From NCBI GenBank assembly GCA_022842465.1, contig JALHPN010000056.1, positions 1 through 42,545 of the forward strand: DNA of 42,545 nt, read 5' to 3'. Below are positions 8,271-14,100 of this stretch, in pieces. Each line of letters begins with the position of its first letter. Within the stretch, counting starts at the first letter, position 1. This DNA is from Polyangiaceae bacterium (lineage in GTDB: Bacteria > Myxococcota_A > Polyangia > Polyangiales > Polyangiaceae). The notes beneath the pieces are model-generated. The model was not told the origin of the DNA. It searched no databases and saw nothing but the letters and a program-made list of their open reading frames with translations. The position numbers were made by a program, and so were the translations under genes.

Positions 8271-8339
8271 GAGCCGGTTCTCTGACGAGGAGCGTGGTTT
8301 GCAAGTCCACGCGGGAGGGTTTGATTCCCTCCCGGCTCT
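8271..8339 (+). tRNA. tRNA-Cys (GCA)
   Basis: Acceptor GAGCCGG / CCGGCTC and T73, the cysteine identity base. Anticodon loop TTGCAAG on GTGGT / TCCAC with a T-T mismatch at 31-39. T arm GAGGG-TTTGATT-CCCTC, so C56 is T. No CCA. Confidence 0.82.
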
Positions 8340-8344
8340 CCCTC

Positions 8345-8417
8345 GGATCACGACGGGTTGGTCACCCTGGGCTCTCTGATACGGAGCCTGTACTGCGTTC
8401 GATTCGCAGGTGATCCA
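8345..8417 (+). tRNA. tRNA-Ile (GAT)
   Basis: Acceptor GGATCAC / GTGATCC, anticodon hairpin GCTCT-CTGATAC-GGAGC, T arm CTGCG-TTCGATT-CGCAG, A73, no CCA. Confidence 0.87.
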
Positions 8418-8423
8418 CGCAGC

Positions 8424-8496
8424 GCGGCGCTGGTGGTCTAGTGACCGCACCTGCATGACTCGCAGGACCAGGCAGGTGCGATCCCTGCGCGCCGTA
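8424..8496 (+). tRNA. tRNA-Val (GAC)
   Basis: Acceptor GCGGCGC / GCGCCGT with a G1-T72 pair, shared with the other Val tRNA of the array. Anticodon hairpin CCTGC-ATGACTC-GCAGG, T arm GCAGG-TGCGATC-CCTGC with G55. A73, no CCA. Confidence 0.85.
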
Positions 8497-8500
8497 CCGA

Positions 8501-8576
8501 CTGGGCATAGCTCAACCTGGTAGAGCCCTCGCTTCGGGAGCGAGAGACGATGGTTCGAATCCATCTGTCCAGACCA
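8501..8576 (+). tRNA. tRNA-Pro (CGG)
   Basis: Acceptor CTGGGCA / TGTCCAG, D stem GCTC / GAGC, anticodon hairpin CTCGC-TTCGGGA-GCGAG, T arm GATGG-TTCGAAT-CCATC, A73 and CCA encoded. It looks fully canonical. Confidence 0.92.
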
Positions 8577-8596
8577 CGCGCTCTGCGCGTCCGATT

Positions 8597-8669
8597 GCCG
8601 ACGTGTCCCAACTGGCAGAGGAGACGGTCTCAGACACCGGAAGTGAGGGTTCGAATCCCTCCGTCGGCA
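8597..8669 (+). tRNA. tRNA-Leu (CAG), short variable loop
   Basis: Acceptor GCCGACG / CGTCGGC, anticodon loop CTCAGAC on a CGGT / ACCG stem, T arm GAGGG-TTCGAAT-CCCTC, A73. The variable region is only about five bases, whereas bacterial Leu tRNAs carry a long variable arm, as the other two Leu tRNAs here do. Confidence 0.8.
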
Positions 8670-8686
8670 CTGCGTCCGCGACACAT

Positions 8687-8770
8687 GTCACCGTGGTGGA
8701 ACTGGAATACACGACGGCCTGAGAAGCCGTGCTCGCGACGAGTATGAGGGTTCGACCCCCTCCGGTGACA
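8687..8770 (+). tRNA. tRNA-Leu (GAG)
   Basis: Acceptor GTCACCG / CGGTGAC, anticodon hairpin ACGGC-CTGAGAA-GCCGT, long variable arm CTCG-CGA-CGAG, T arm GAGGG-TTCGACC-CCCTC, A73, no CCA. Confidence 0.9.
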
Positions 8771-8830
8771 CAAGCTCACGAGACGAAATCCAGCAAAGGA
8801 AAGGTAGATGCGAAAGCAAAGGTGAACGTC

Positions 8831-9370
8831 ATGCAAACGTTGATGCTGACCCCGTGGATGGCGCCGCACAAGATCATCTCTTGGCAGCGCGCCGTCGTGC
8901 TGCAGTTCCTCGACAAGGTCGACGTCCTCGAGACGTGGGACGAGGAGCTGCGCGGTCCCAGCGCCGTCCTGAAGGTGCCCGCCGTCGTGCGGCTCCACCG
9001 CGGTTCGGTGACGACCAAGCCGTCGGTTCGGTTCTCCCGGGTCAACGTCTTCACGCGTGACAAGTTCCGCTGCCAGTACTGCGGCATCTACGAGCAGCCG
9101 AAGCGGCTGAACTACGACCACGTCGTGCCGCGCGTGCGCGGCGGCAAGACGTGCTGGGGGAACATCGTCACCTCCTGTTACCCGTGCAACGATCGTAAGG
9201 GGAGCCGCACGCCCGAGGAGGCAGGCATGAAGCTTCTGAGGAAGCCCTTCAAGCCTGAGACCCTCCCCGTCGTGCCTCCGATCCGCCTCGGAGAGGTCGC
9301 GTTGCCGGACGTGTGGCAGCCGTACTGTGCTGGCTACGTCCGAGCGCACGTGATCTCCGCGTCGGCGTGA
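8831..9370 (+). CDS. HNH endonuclease
   Basis: 179 residues from the ATG at 8831 (AGGTGA about eight bases ahead). The C-terminal half is a full zinc-stabilised HNH nuclease: CQYCG, then NYDHVVPRVRGGKTCWGNIV, then CYPCNDRKGSRTPEEAG, with the catalytic His in DHV, the Asn in W.N and four Cys for the structural zinc. The N-terminal part (about 70 residues, LTPWMAPHKIISWQRAVVL) matches a standalone HNH family common on bacterial chromosomes. It cuts DNA; the target is unknown. It lies between tRNA-Leu(GAG) and tRNA-Pro(GGG) on the same strand. HNH enzymes can drive mobility of introns and inteins, so it may be linked to spread of the array or its insertions, but nothing here proves that. Confidence 0.9.
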   Translation: MQTLMLTPWMAPHKIISWQRAVVLQFLDKVDVLETWDEELRGPSAVLKVPAVVRLHRGSVTTKPSVRFSRVNVFTRDKFRCQYCGIYEQPKRLNYDHVVPRVRGGKTCWGNIVTSCYPCNDRKGSRTPEEAGMKLLRKPFKPETLPVVPPIRLGEVALPDVWQPYCAGYVRAHVISASA

Positions 9371-9445
9371 AGGAGTGAGCGCGGCATCACCTCGATGTGC
9401 GCTCCCGCGTCCTGGCCCATGACGAAAAACTGGGCCACTTACTCT

Positions 9446-9520
9446 CAGGGCGTAGCTCAGCCTAGTCAGAGCGTCAGTCTGGGGGACTGGAAGTCGCGGG
9501 TGCGAATCCCGCCGTCCTGA
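9446..9520 (+). tRNA. tRNA-Pro (GGG)
   Basis: Acceptor CAGGGCG / CGTCCTG, D stem GCTC / GAGC, anticodon hairpin TCAGT-CTGGGGG-ACTGG, T arm GCGGG-TGCGAAT-CCCGC with G55. A73, no CCA. Confidence 0.87.
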
Positions 9521-9537
9521 CCGTGTGGTCATCACGT

Positions 9538-9623
9538 GGAAGGCAAATCCGCGGAGCGCGGAGCTCGCCTGGAACGCGAGTCGCACGACCTCGTCGTGTG
9601 GGGTGCGAGTCCCCTGCTTTCCT
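9538..9623 (+). tRNA. tRNA-Ser (GGA)
   Basis: Acceptor GGAAGGC / GCTTTCC, anticodon hairpin CTCGC-CTGGAAC-GCGAG, long variable arm CACGAC-CTC-GTCGTG, T loop TGCGAGT with G55. T73 instead of the usual G. Confidence 0.85.
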
Positions 9624-9641
9624 CCGTCGCGTTGCGCGACC

Positions 9642-9665
9642 GGCTCGGTCCCATCGGACCGAGCC
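9642..9665. repeat. Spacer hairpin between two Ser tRNAs
   Basis: GGCTCGGTCC-CATC-GGACCGAGCC, a perfect 10-bp stem with a 4-base loop. It is of the same kind as the hairpins near the start of the array but has a different sequence. Confidence 0.6.
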
Positions 9666-9669
9666 ACCT

Positions 9670-9752
9670 GGAAGAAACATCGGCATGGCGCCGAACCTGC
9701 CTCGAAAGCAGTGGGCCCTCCGGGGCTCGGGGTTCGATTCCTCTTTCTTCCG
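9670..9752 (+). tRNA. tRNA-Ser (CGA)
   Basis: Acceptor GGAAGAA / TTCTTCC, anticodon loop CTCGAAA on a CTGC / GCAG stem, long variable arm, T loop TTCGATT, G73 as usual for Ser. The 3' bases are CCC, not CCA. Confidence 0.87.
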
Positions 9753-9815
9753 CCCGATGCCGTCCACCACGTTCCTCGCACGCCTCTCTCGCCACCTCAC
9801 GGTGATCTCGAAAGG

Positions 9816-9917
<102 letters not shown>

Positions 9918-9923
9918 CAACAC

Positions 9924-9993
9924 GCCCTCGTTCTGATGGACAGAGCCGAGCGTCCGAAGCTCGGAGCTCCAGGTTCGACTCCTGGCGGGGGTG
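9924..9993 (+). tRNA. tRNA-Arg (CCG)
   Basis: Acceptor GCCCTCG / CGGGGGT, D arm CTG-ATGGA-CAG, anticodon hairpin CGAGC-GTCCGAA-GCTCG, T arm CCAGG-TTCGACT-CCTGG, G73. One base separates it from the next tRNA. Confidence 0.85.
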
Positions 9994-9994
9994 C

Positions 9995-10069
9995 CGCAGC
10001 GTGGGGGAGGAGTCACCCCGCGAGCTTCATACGCTCGAGACGCCAGTGCGAGTCTGGCCGCTGCAACCA
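9995..10069 (+). tRNA. tRNA-Met (CAT), initiator-like C1-A72
   Basis: Acceptor CGCAGCG / CGCTGCA leaves C1 unpaired with A72, the hallmark of formylmethionine initiator tRNAs, with A73 and CCA encoded. The anticodon hairpin CGAGC-TTCATAC-GCTCG lacks the three G-C pairs that initiators carry next to the loop. T arm GCCAG-TGCGAGT-CTGGC with G55. Confidence 0.82.
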
Positions 10070-10099
10070 CGCCCGCGTTCTTCGTCACTCTCCTCTCAC

Positions 10100-10265
10100 G
10101 TCCCCGTCATCTAGACGGCCGAGGATCCTGGACTCTCAATCCAGGCACGCTGGGTTCACTTCGCGTGACTGCCCGCTGCGCGGGCTCACCACGCTCCGTG
10201 GCCGTCACTGGACTCCGTCCACTCCGTGGACTCCGTCCAGTTCCGGTCGAATCCCGCCGGGGACG
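10100..10265 (+). tRNA. tRNA-Glu (CTC) interrupted in the T loop
   Basis: Acceptor GTCCCCG / CGGGGAC with G73, a Glu-type D arm and anticodon hairpin CTGGA-CTCTCAA-TCCAG. The T loop is split after TTC (10157); GAATCCC resumes at 10249. Joining the parts gives a 75-base tRNA very like ordinary bacterial tRNA-Glu. Whether the 91-base insert is ever removed is unknown, so this may be a pseudogene. Confidence 0.65.
10158..10248 (+). repeat. Palindromic insertion in a tRNA T loop (long form)
   Basis: 91 bases between C56 and G57 of the Glu tRNA. A closing stem GTGAC / GTCAC encloses two hairpins (GCCCGC-TGC-GCGGGC and CCACG-CTC-CGTGG). Two copies of a TGGAC-TCC-GTCCA hairpin follow. The first half is clearly related to the 47-base insert at 7421-7467. 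Confidence 0.75.
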
Positions 10266-10300
10266 CCCCTCGCCACCCCTTCCCTTTCGAGGACACCACC

Positions 10301-10672
10301 ATGCAGCTCCCCACCACCACCCTCTTCCGGCCCGTCGGCCCCGCCGAGCTCGCGCTCGTCGAGGCGTCGGGTTGGCGACGGTTTCCCCTTCGCCTCCCGC
10401 ACCAGCCGATCTTCTATCCGGTCTGCAACGCCACCTACGCCATCGAGATCGCCTCCGAATGGAACGCGATCCACGACGGCGGCGGGTACGTGCTCCGGTT
10501 CGACGTGCGGACCGAGCACCTCGCCCGCTACCCGAAGCAGATCGTCGGGTCGCGACATCACGAGGAGCACTGGATCCCCGCCGACGAGCTCGGGGCGTTC
10601 AACGACGCCATCGTCGGACCGATCGAGCTCCTCCACGCGTTCCACGCTCGCACGCTCGCGTCCGCGAGCTGA
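10301..10672 (+). CDS. ADP-ribosylation/crystallin J1-like small protein
   Basis: 123 residues from the ATG at 10301. The pattern LFRPVG..EL.L.EASGWR.FP.RLP.QPIFYPV.N..YA..IA.EWN...GGGYV.RF.V...L.RY..Q.VG...H.E.WIPA.EL..FN..IVG.IE matches a short, widespread bacterial family that databases label ADP-ribosylation/crystallin J1. That label is inherited, and I know of no proven activity. The protein is soluble with no signal peptide. Its stop lies seven bases before tRNA-Thr(GGT) and it follows the interrupted Glu tRNA, so it is embedded in the array transcript. Homologues of this family would be worth checking for tRNA-array neighbourhoods. Confidence 0.75.
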   Translation: MQLPTTTLFRPVGPAELALVEASGWRRFPLRLPHQPIFYPVCNATYAIEIASEWNAIHDGGGYVLRFDVRTEHLARYPKQIVGSRHHEEHWIPADELGAFNDAIVGPIELLHAFHARTLASAS

Positions 10673-10678
10673 GAACAA

Positions 10679-10752
10679 GCCGTCCACGCCCAGACAGCGG
10701 GGCACCTCACCGGTAACGAGGAACGAGGAGGGTGCAAGTCCCTCGGACGGCT
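10679..10752 (+). tRNA. tRNA-Thr (GGT)
   Basis: Acceptor GCCGTCC / GGACGGC, D stem GCCC / GGGC, anticodon loop CCGGTAA on CCTC / GAGG (position 31-39 is A-C), so base 33 is C. T arm GAGGG-TGCAAGT-CCCTC with G55. T73, no CCA. Confidence 0.78.
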
Positions 10753-10804
10753 CCGGCGCGCGCTGGCGATCCGCGGATCGCCCCGAAAGCGCGCGCGCCC
10801 ACTC

Positions 10805-10876
10805 GCGGTGATGGTCCAACAGTCACGATTCGAGCGTGCCAAGCTCGAGATCCGGGTGCGATTCCCGGTCACCGCT
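10805..10876 (+). tRNA. tRNA-Gly (GCC)
   Basis: Acceptor GCGGTGA / TCACCGC, anticodon hairpin CGAGC-GTGCCAA-GCTCG, T arm CCGGG-TGCGATT-CCCGG with G55. T73, no CCA. Confidence 0.87.
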
Positions 10877-10886
10877 CGAAACGCTT

Positions 10887-10955
10887 CGCTGCGACTCCCG
10901 GTGAGAGGCGCTCCTCATGAGGGCGGCCACGGCAGTTCGACTCTGCCCGCAGCGA
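10887..10955 (+). tRNA. tRNA-Met or tRNA-Ile2 (CAT)
   Basis: Acceptor CGCTGCG / CGCAGCG with a normal C1-G72 pair, anticodon hairpin CGCTC-CTCATGA-GGGCG, T arm GGCAG-TTCGACT-CTGCC, A73. CAT could be elongator Met or an Ile tRNA whose C34 is changed to lysidine; sequence alone does not decide. Confidence 0.83.
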
Positions 10956-10975
10956 CCGCACCGACCTTTCCCCAT

Positions 10976-11048
10976 TCCGGAGTGGTCCAACGGTGAGGAT
11001 CCGCGACTTTGACTCGCTGGGGTGAGGGTTCGAGTCCCTCCTCCGGAA
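10976..11048 (+). tRNA. tRNA-Gln (TTG)
   Basis: Acceptor TCCGGAG / CTCCGGA, anticodon loop CTTTGAC on a GCGA / TCGC stem, T arm GAGGG-TTCGAGT-CCCTC, A73, no CCA. Confidence 0.85.
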
Positions 11049-11053
11049 CCGCC

Positions 11054-11146
11054 GCTCGTGTAGGCAAACTGGCAAAGCCCGCCGGCTCAAACCCGGATGA
11101 CCTCGGCCCTCGGGCCGAGATGCAGGTTCGACCCCTGCCGCGAGCA
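11054..11146 (+). tRNA. tRNA-Leu (CAA)
   Basis: Acceptor GCTCGTG / CGCGAGC, anticodon loop CTCAAAC on CCGG / CCGG, long variable arm CTCGGCC-CTC-GGGCCGAG, T arm GCAGG-TTCGACC-CCTGC, A73, no CCA. Confidence 0.9.
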
Positions 11147-11261
11147 CTGCGCGTGCGATCCGCGCATGCGTCGTCACCACTCCGCCCGCGCGCCGTCCCC
11201 TGGTCCTCGTGATCTCTCGGGTCGGCGTCCGCGCGCGCGGCTCCGTGGACCGACGCACCCT

Positions 11262-11325
11262 AGTGGGAAGCACGACACCCGCCTGACGGCGGGAACGTTG
11301 GTCATGGGTTCGAATCCCATCAACC
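11262..11325 (+). pseudogene. tRNA-like 3' part without a 5' acceptor strand
   Basis: A hairpin CCCGC-CTGACG-GCGGG (six-base loop, Val-like GAC) is followed by a good T arm ATGGG-TTCGAAT-CCCAT and the acceptor strand CAACC. No matching GGTTG exists upstream. It does exist immediately downstream at 11331, as the start of a tRNA-Thr 5' half. Confidence 0.6.
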
Positions 11326-11372
11326 GTAGAGGTTGTAGCTCAGCTGGGTAGAGCAACGGACATGTAATCCGT
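11301..11372 (+). tRNA. Candidate circularly permuted tRNA-Thr (TGT)
   Basis: The 3' half (variable loop, T arm 11304-11320, acceptor CAACC 11321-11325) precedes the 5' half (acceptor GGTTG 11331-11335, D arm GCTC...GAGC, anticodon hairpin ACGGA-CATGTAA-TCCGT ending 11372). The linker is GTAGA. No T arm follows the 5' half. Joined end to end the pieces give a Thr-type cloverleaf with only five certain acceptor pairs and A33. Two adjacent broken tRNAs are the alternative. Confidence 0.45.
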
Positions 11373-11659
11373 CACCAGACAAGGGACGGCGGAGATCGAC
11401 GCGCTCCCGCCTCGTCGCTCGTGCTTGCACGTGCGAACGAGGACGCCTCGGCGTGCCTCGCCCTTCGTCCGCTCGTGCGCGCTCGCGCGCGACCATCACC
11501 CTCGCGCGTATGCGCGGTGGTGCCCGTCGCATCGCCGCACGCACGAACCGACGAGCGGGCCCACGCCGCGGCGAACGAGCGCGGAGGTCTCCGCCGCTCC
11601 ACCCATCTTCCACGAACACGATCCACCGAACCCGCCCACCGAGAAAGGAGGGCACGCCC
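11373..11659 (+). other. Spacer between the array and the SPFH gene
   Basis: 287 bases without a gene. A GGCGGAG / CTCCCGCC hairpin (11388-11411, one bulge) follows the last tRNA piece and may stop or process the transcript. The rest is GC-rich with no clear promoter. AAAGGAGG at 11644-11651 is the ribosome site of the SPFH gene. Confidence 0.45.
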
Positions 11660-12772
11660 ATGTTGACGACCATCCACGTGAAGCTCGATGAACGCGCCGT
11701 CATGTTCCGCCACGGTCTGCCCGTCCGCGCCCTCGGCCCGGGCAAGCACGTCCTCTGGGGCTTCGGCGTCTCCGTCGAGCGGTTCCCCCTCGCCCCGCTC
11801 GTGTTCGAGACCCTCCCCGAGGTGCGCGCGGTGCTCCCCGCCCACTGGTTCGAGGAGGTCGTCGTGTCGCCCGGCCAGCGCGCGATCGTCCACCAGGACG
11901 GCAAGCCGCGCGTCTTCCTCCGTCCCGGTACCCACCGGGTGTGGAAGGTCGACGAGACCGTGCTCGTCCAGCTCCTCTCGCTGGCCGACCCCATGCCGAC
12001 GCTCACCAAGGAGCTCGTCGCGATCATCCCGCGTGACGAGTACGCCGACGTCCTCGTGCGCGAGCACGAGCGCGGCCTCCTCTACGTGCAGGGGCGGCTC
12101 ACGCGGACGCTGGAGCCCGGGCGGTACACCTTCTGGTCGCCCCCCGAGGAGCGTGTCGACGTGACGAGCGTCGACATGCGGCTCCAGCAGCTCCTCGTGG
12201 CTCCGCAGGAGCTCATGACGCGTGACAAGGTCACCTTGCGTCTCTCGGTGACGGCGGAGTACGCCGTCCTCGAGCCGGCGCTGGCGACCAACACGGTCGT
12301 GCAGCTCCGCGACACGGTGTACCTGCTCACGCAGATGGCATGCCGCGAGTACGTCGCGGCGGTCACGCTCGACGAGCTTCTCGCGGGTCGTGATGCGATG
12401 ACGCGCGCGTTGTCCGAGGAGGTCGTGCCCAAGGCACGTGACCTCGGCGTGCGGGTGGAGCGTATCGGCGTGAAGGACATCGTCCTTCCCGGCGAGATGA
12501 AGACGCTCCTCAACCGCGTCATCGAGGCGGAGAAGGAGGCGGCCGCGAACGTGATCCTCCGTCGGGAGGAGACGGCCGCGACCCGGTCGCTCGCGAACAC
12601 CGCGAAGGTGCTCGCGGAGAACCCGGTGCTCCTCCGTCTGAAGGAGCTCGAGTCGCTGAAGGAGATCGCAGGGAGCATCAAGGAGGTCCGCGTCGTCGTC
12701 GGCGCGGATCGTCTCGAGACGATCCTGCCCGTGGGCCTCCTCGCCGAGACCACGAGCCGCAGCGAAAGCTAG
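11660..12772 (+). CDS. SPFH/Band-7 domain protein (slipin family)
   Basis: 370 residues; the ATG at 11660 has AAAGGAGG eight bases ahead. After a beta-rich N-terminal region (RAVMFRHGLPVRALGPGKH) comes an SPFH domain (about residues 125-290: EHERGLLYVQGRLTRTLEPGRYTFW, then VDMRLQQLLV, TRDKVTLRLSVTAEY, then LGVRVERIGVKDIVLPGEMK). A helical AEKEAAANVILRREETAATRSLANTAKVL segment follows, typical of slipin/stomatin oligomers. There is no N-terminal membrane hairpin, so it is likely soluble. It sits inside the tRNA array. Burroughs and Aravind's comparative survey of RNA-repair systems (2016, from memory) proposed SPFH/Band-7 proteins as scaffolds working with a tRNA-like RNA, which makes this placement meaningful. 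Confidence 0.9.
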   Translation: MLTTIHVKLDERAVMFRHGLPVRALGPGKHVLWGFGVSVERFPLAPLVFETLPEVRAVLPAHWFEEVVVSPGQRAIVHQDGKPRVFLRPGTHRVWKVDETVLVQLLSLADPMPTLTKELVAIIPRDEYADVLVREHERGLLYVQGRLTRTLEPGRYTFWSPPEERVDVTSVDMRLQQLLVAPQELMTRDKVTLRLSVTAEYAVLEPALATNTVVQLRDTVYLLTQMACREYVAAVTLDELLAGRDAMTRALSEEVVPKARDLGVRVERIGVKDIVLPGEMKTLLNRVIEAEKEAAANVILRREETAATRSLANTAKVLAENPVLLRLKELESLKEIAGSIKEVRVVVGADRLETILPVGLLAETTSRSES

Positions 12773-12833
12773 GAACGTCACCGGCGCGGGGGGGTCCTCC
12801 CAGACCTCCTTGCGCCGGTCGACGCTCGCTCTC

Positions 12834-12906
12834 GCGGGGCCGGGCGTCTGGTGACGCCGTCTGTCTCACACGCAGATCCAGGAGAGTTCGATCCTCTCGC
12901 CCCGTA
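12834..12906 (+). tRNA. tRNA-Val (CAC)
   Basis: Acceptor GCGGGGC / GCCCCGT with G1-T72 as in the other Val tRNA, anticodon hairpin TCTGT-CTCACAC-GCAGA, T arm GAGAG-TTCGATC-CTCTC, A73, no CCA. Confidence 0.87.
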
Positions 12907-12971
12907 CCCGGGAGAGCGACGTGCGGACCGACTTCGATAAGTCGTCCCGCGATATCGCTCGCCCGGACCGA

Positions 12972-13058
12972 GGAAGTCGAAACGTGAAAGGCTCGCGTAC
13001 CCGGTTGCTACCCGGGGGTACCCGCTCCGGGTATGGCGTTCGATTCGCCCGACTTCCG
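12972..13058 (+). tRNA. tRNA-Ser (GCT)
   Basis: Acceptor GGAAGTC / GACTTCC, anticodon hairpin CCCGG-TTGCTAC-CCGGG, long variable arm TACCCG-CTC-CGGGTA, T loop TTCGATT, G73 as usual for Ser. No CCA. Confidence 0.9.
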
Positions 13059-13094
13059 CTCGCACGGCGCCAGGCTCGTCGGAGAGCGCCCCCC

Positions 13095-13176
13095 GGATCG
13101 GGCGCGGCATCGGTCGGCCGCACGTGTCTGTAAAACACGGCTTTTTGCACTGAGGGTTCGAATCCCTCCCGATCCA
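13095..13176 (+). tRNA. tRNA-Tyr (GTA)
   Basis: Acceptor GGATCGG / CCGATCC, D arm GCGGC / GCCGC, anticodon hairpin CGTGT-CTGTAAA-ACACG, class II variable arm (GCTTTTTGC), T arm GAGGG-TTCGAAT-CCCTC, A73. The last tRNA of the array. Confidence 0.9.
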
Positions 13177-13226
13177 CCCCTCGTCGAATTGGTCAATCGA
13201 CGGGTCTACGGGTTACGCTCGACCAC

Positions 13227-14057
13227 ATGAAGAAGGACGCCCTTCGCGTCACGACGACGATTCCCGTCGCTCCGACGACGCTCTACTTTGCATGGCTCGA
13301 CAGCGAGCAGCACACGGCGATGACGGGCAGTCCCGCGAAAATCGAGCCAACCGTCGGCTCGAAGTACACGGCGCGCGACGGCTACATCTCGGGCAAGCTC
13401 GTGACGCTCGACCTCGGGCGCCGCATCATCATGAGCTGGCGCACGACGGACTTCCCCCGCGACGCGCACGACTCCCGTGTCGAGGTGCACTTCGAAGGGT
13501 TGGGCGCCGGCACGCGCGTCCTCATCCTGCACACGGAGATCCCGGAGGGGCAGGGCGAGAAGTACCGGACGCTCTGGAACAACGACTACTTCACGCCGAT
13601 GCGCACGCACGTGAGCAAGTTCCTCCCCGACCCGCGAGATCCGCCGGTCCGCCGTCTCCCGCCGCCGCCCCCCGAGGATGACGAGGAGGAGGAGGAGGTC
13701 CTTCCGAAGAAGGGGAAGGGCAAGGCCGCCGTGCCTGGCAAGGGGCCGAGCGTGGCGAAGGCCGCGCCGTCCAAGCCGGCGCTCCCGACGAAGGGCGCGA
13801 AGCCCGCTCCGCCGCCGGCCGCCAAGCCGCCCCCGGCCGCGCCTGCCAGGCCCGCGAAGCCGGCGCCGAAGCCGGCCACGCCCGCGAAGAAGCCCGCGAA
13901 GCCCGCGCCGAAGCCGGCGAAGCCCGCACCGAAGCCGGCGAAGAAGCCCGCCAAGCCCGCACCGAAGCCGGCGAAGAAGCCCGCCAAGCCCGCACCGAAG
14001 AAGCCGGCGAAGAAGCCCGCCAAGCCCGCACCGAAGAAGCCGGCGAAGAAACGCTGA
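13227..14057 (+). CDS. SRPBCC (AHSA1-like) protein with histone-H1-like tail
   Basis: 276 residues. The first 130 or so form an SRPBCC/START-like fold of the AHSA1 (Hsp90-activator-like) type: TTIPVAPTTLYFAWLDSEQHTAMTG near the start, RIIMSWRT in the middle and LILHTEIPEGQGEKYRTLWNNDYF at the end, a hydrophobic ligand or partner pocket. A Pro/Glu linker with DDEEEEEV follows, and then more than 100 residues of KPAKPAPKKPAK-type repeats, like histone H1 or AlgP C-termini. Such tails bind DNA without sequence preference. The tail is built from near-exact 30-50 base DNA repeats that can change length by slippage. It starts 50 bases after tRNA-Tyr. The role of the combined protein is unknown. Confidence 0.85.
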   Translation: MKKDALRVTTTIPVAPTTLYFAWLDSEQHTAMTGSPAKIEPTVGSKYTARDGYISGKLVTLDLGRRIIMSWRTTDFPRDAHDSRVEVHFEGLGAGTRVLILHTEIPEGQGEKYRTLWNNDYFTPMRTHVSKFLPDPRDPPVRRLPPPPPEDDEEEEEVLPKKGKGKAAVPGKGPSVAKAAPSKPALPTKGAKPAPPPAAKPPPAAPARPAKPAPKPATPAKKPAKPAPKPAKPAPKPAKKPAKPAPKPAKKPAKPAPKKPAKKPAKPAPKKPAKKR

Positions 14058-14100
14058 ACGCGCCGCTTCCGTCAGCGCGTCGAGGCGAGTCGAAACGTCT

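Noticed and set aside
12907..12971. Possible extra tRNA between Val(CAC) and Ser(GCT)
   Set aside because: There are pairings (GGGAGAGCGA with TCGCTCGCCC, and a CGACTT / AAGTCG hairpin), but no T arm, no usable anticodon loop and no acceptor in the right place. At most a worn-out remnant.
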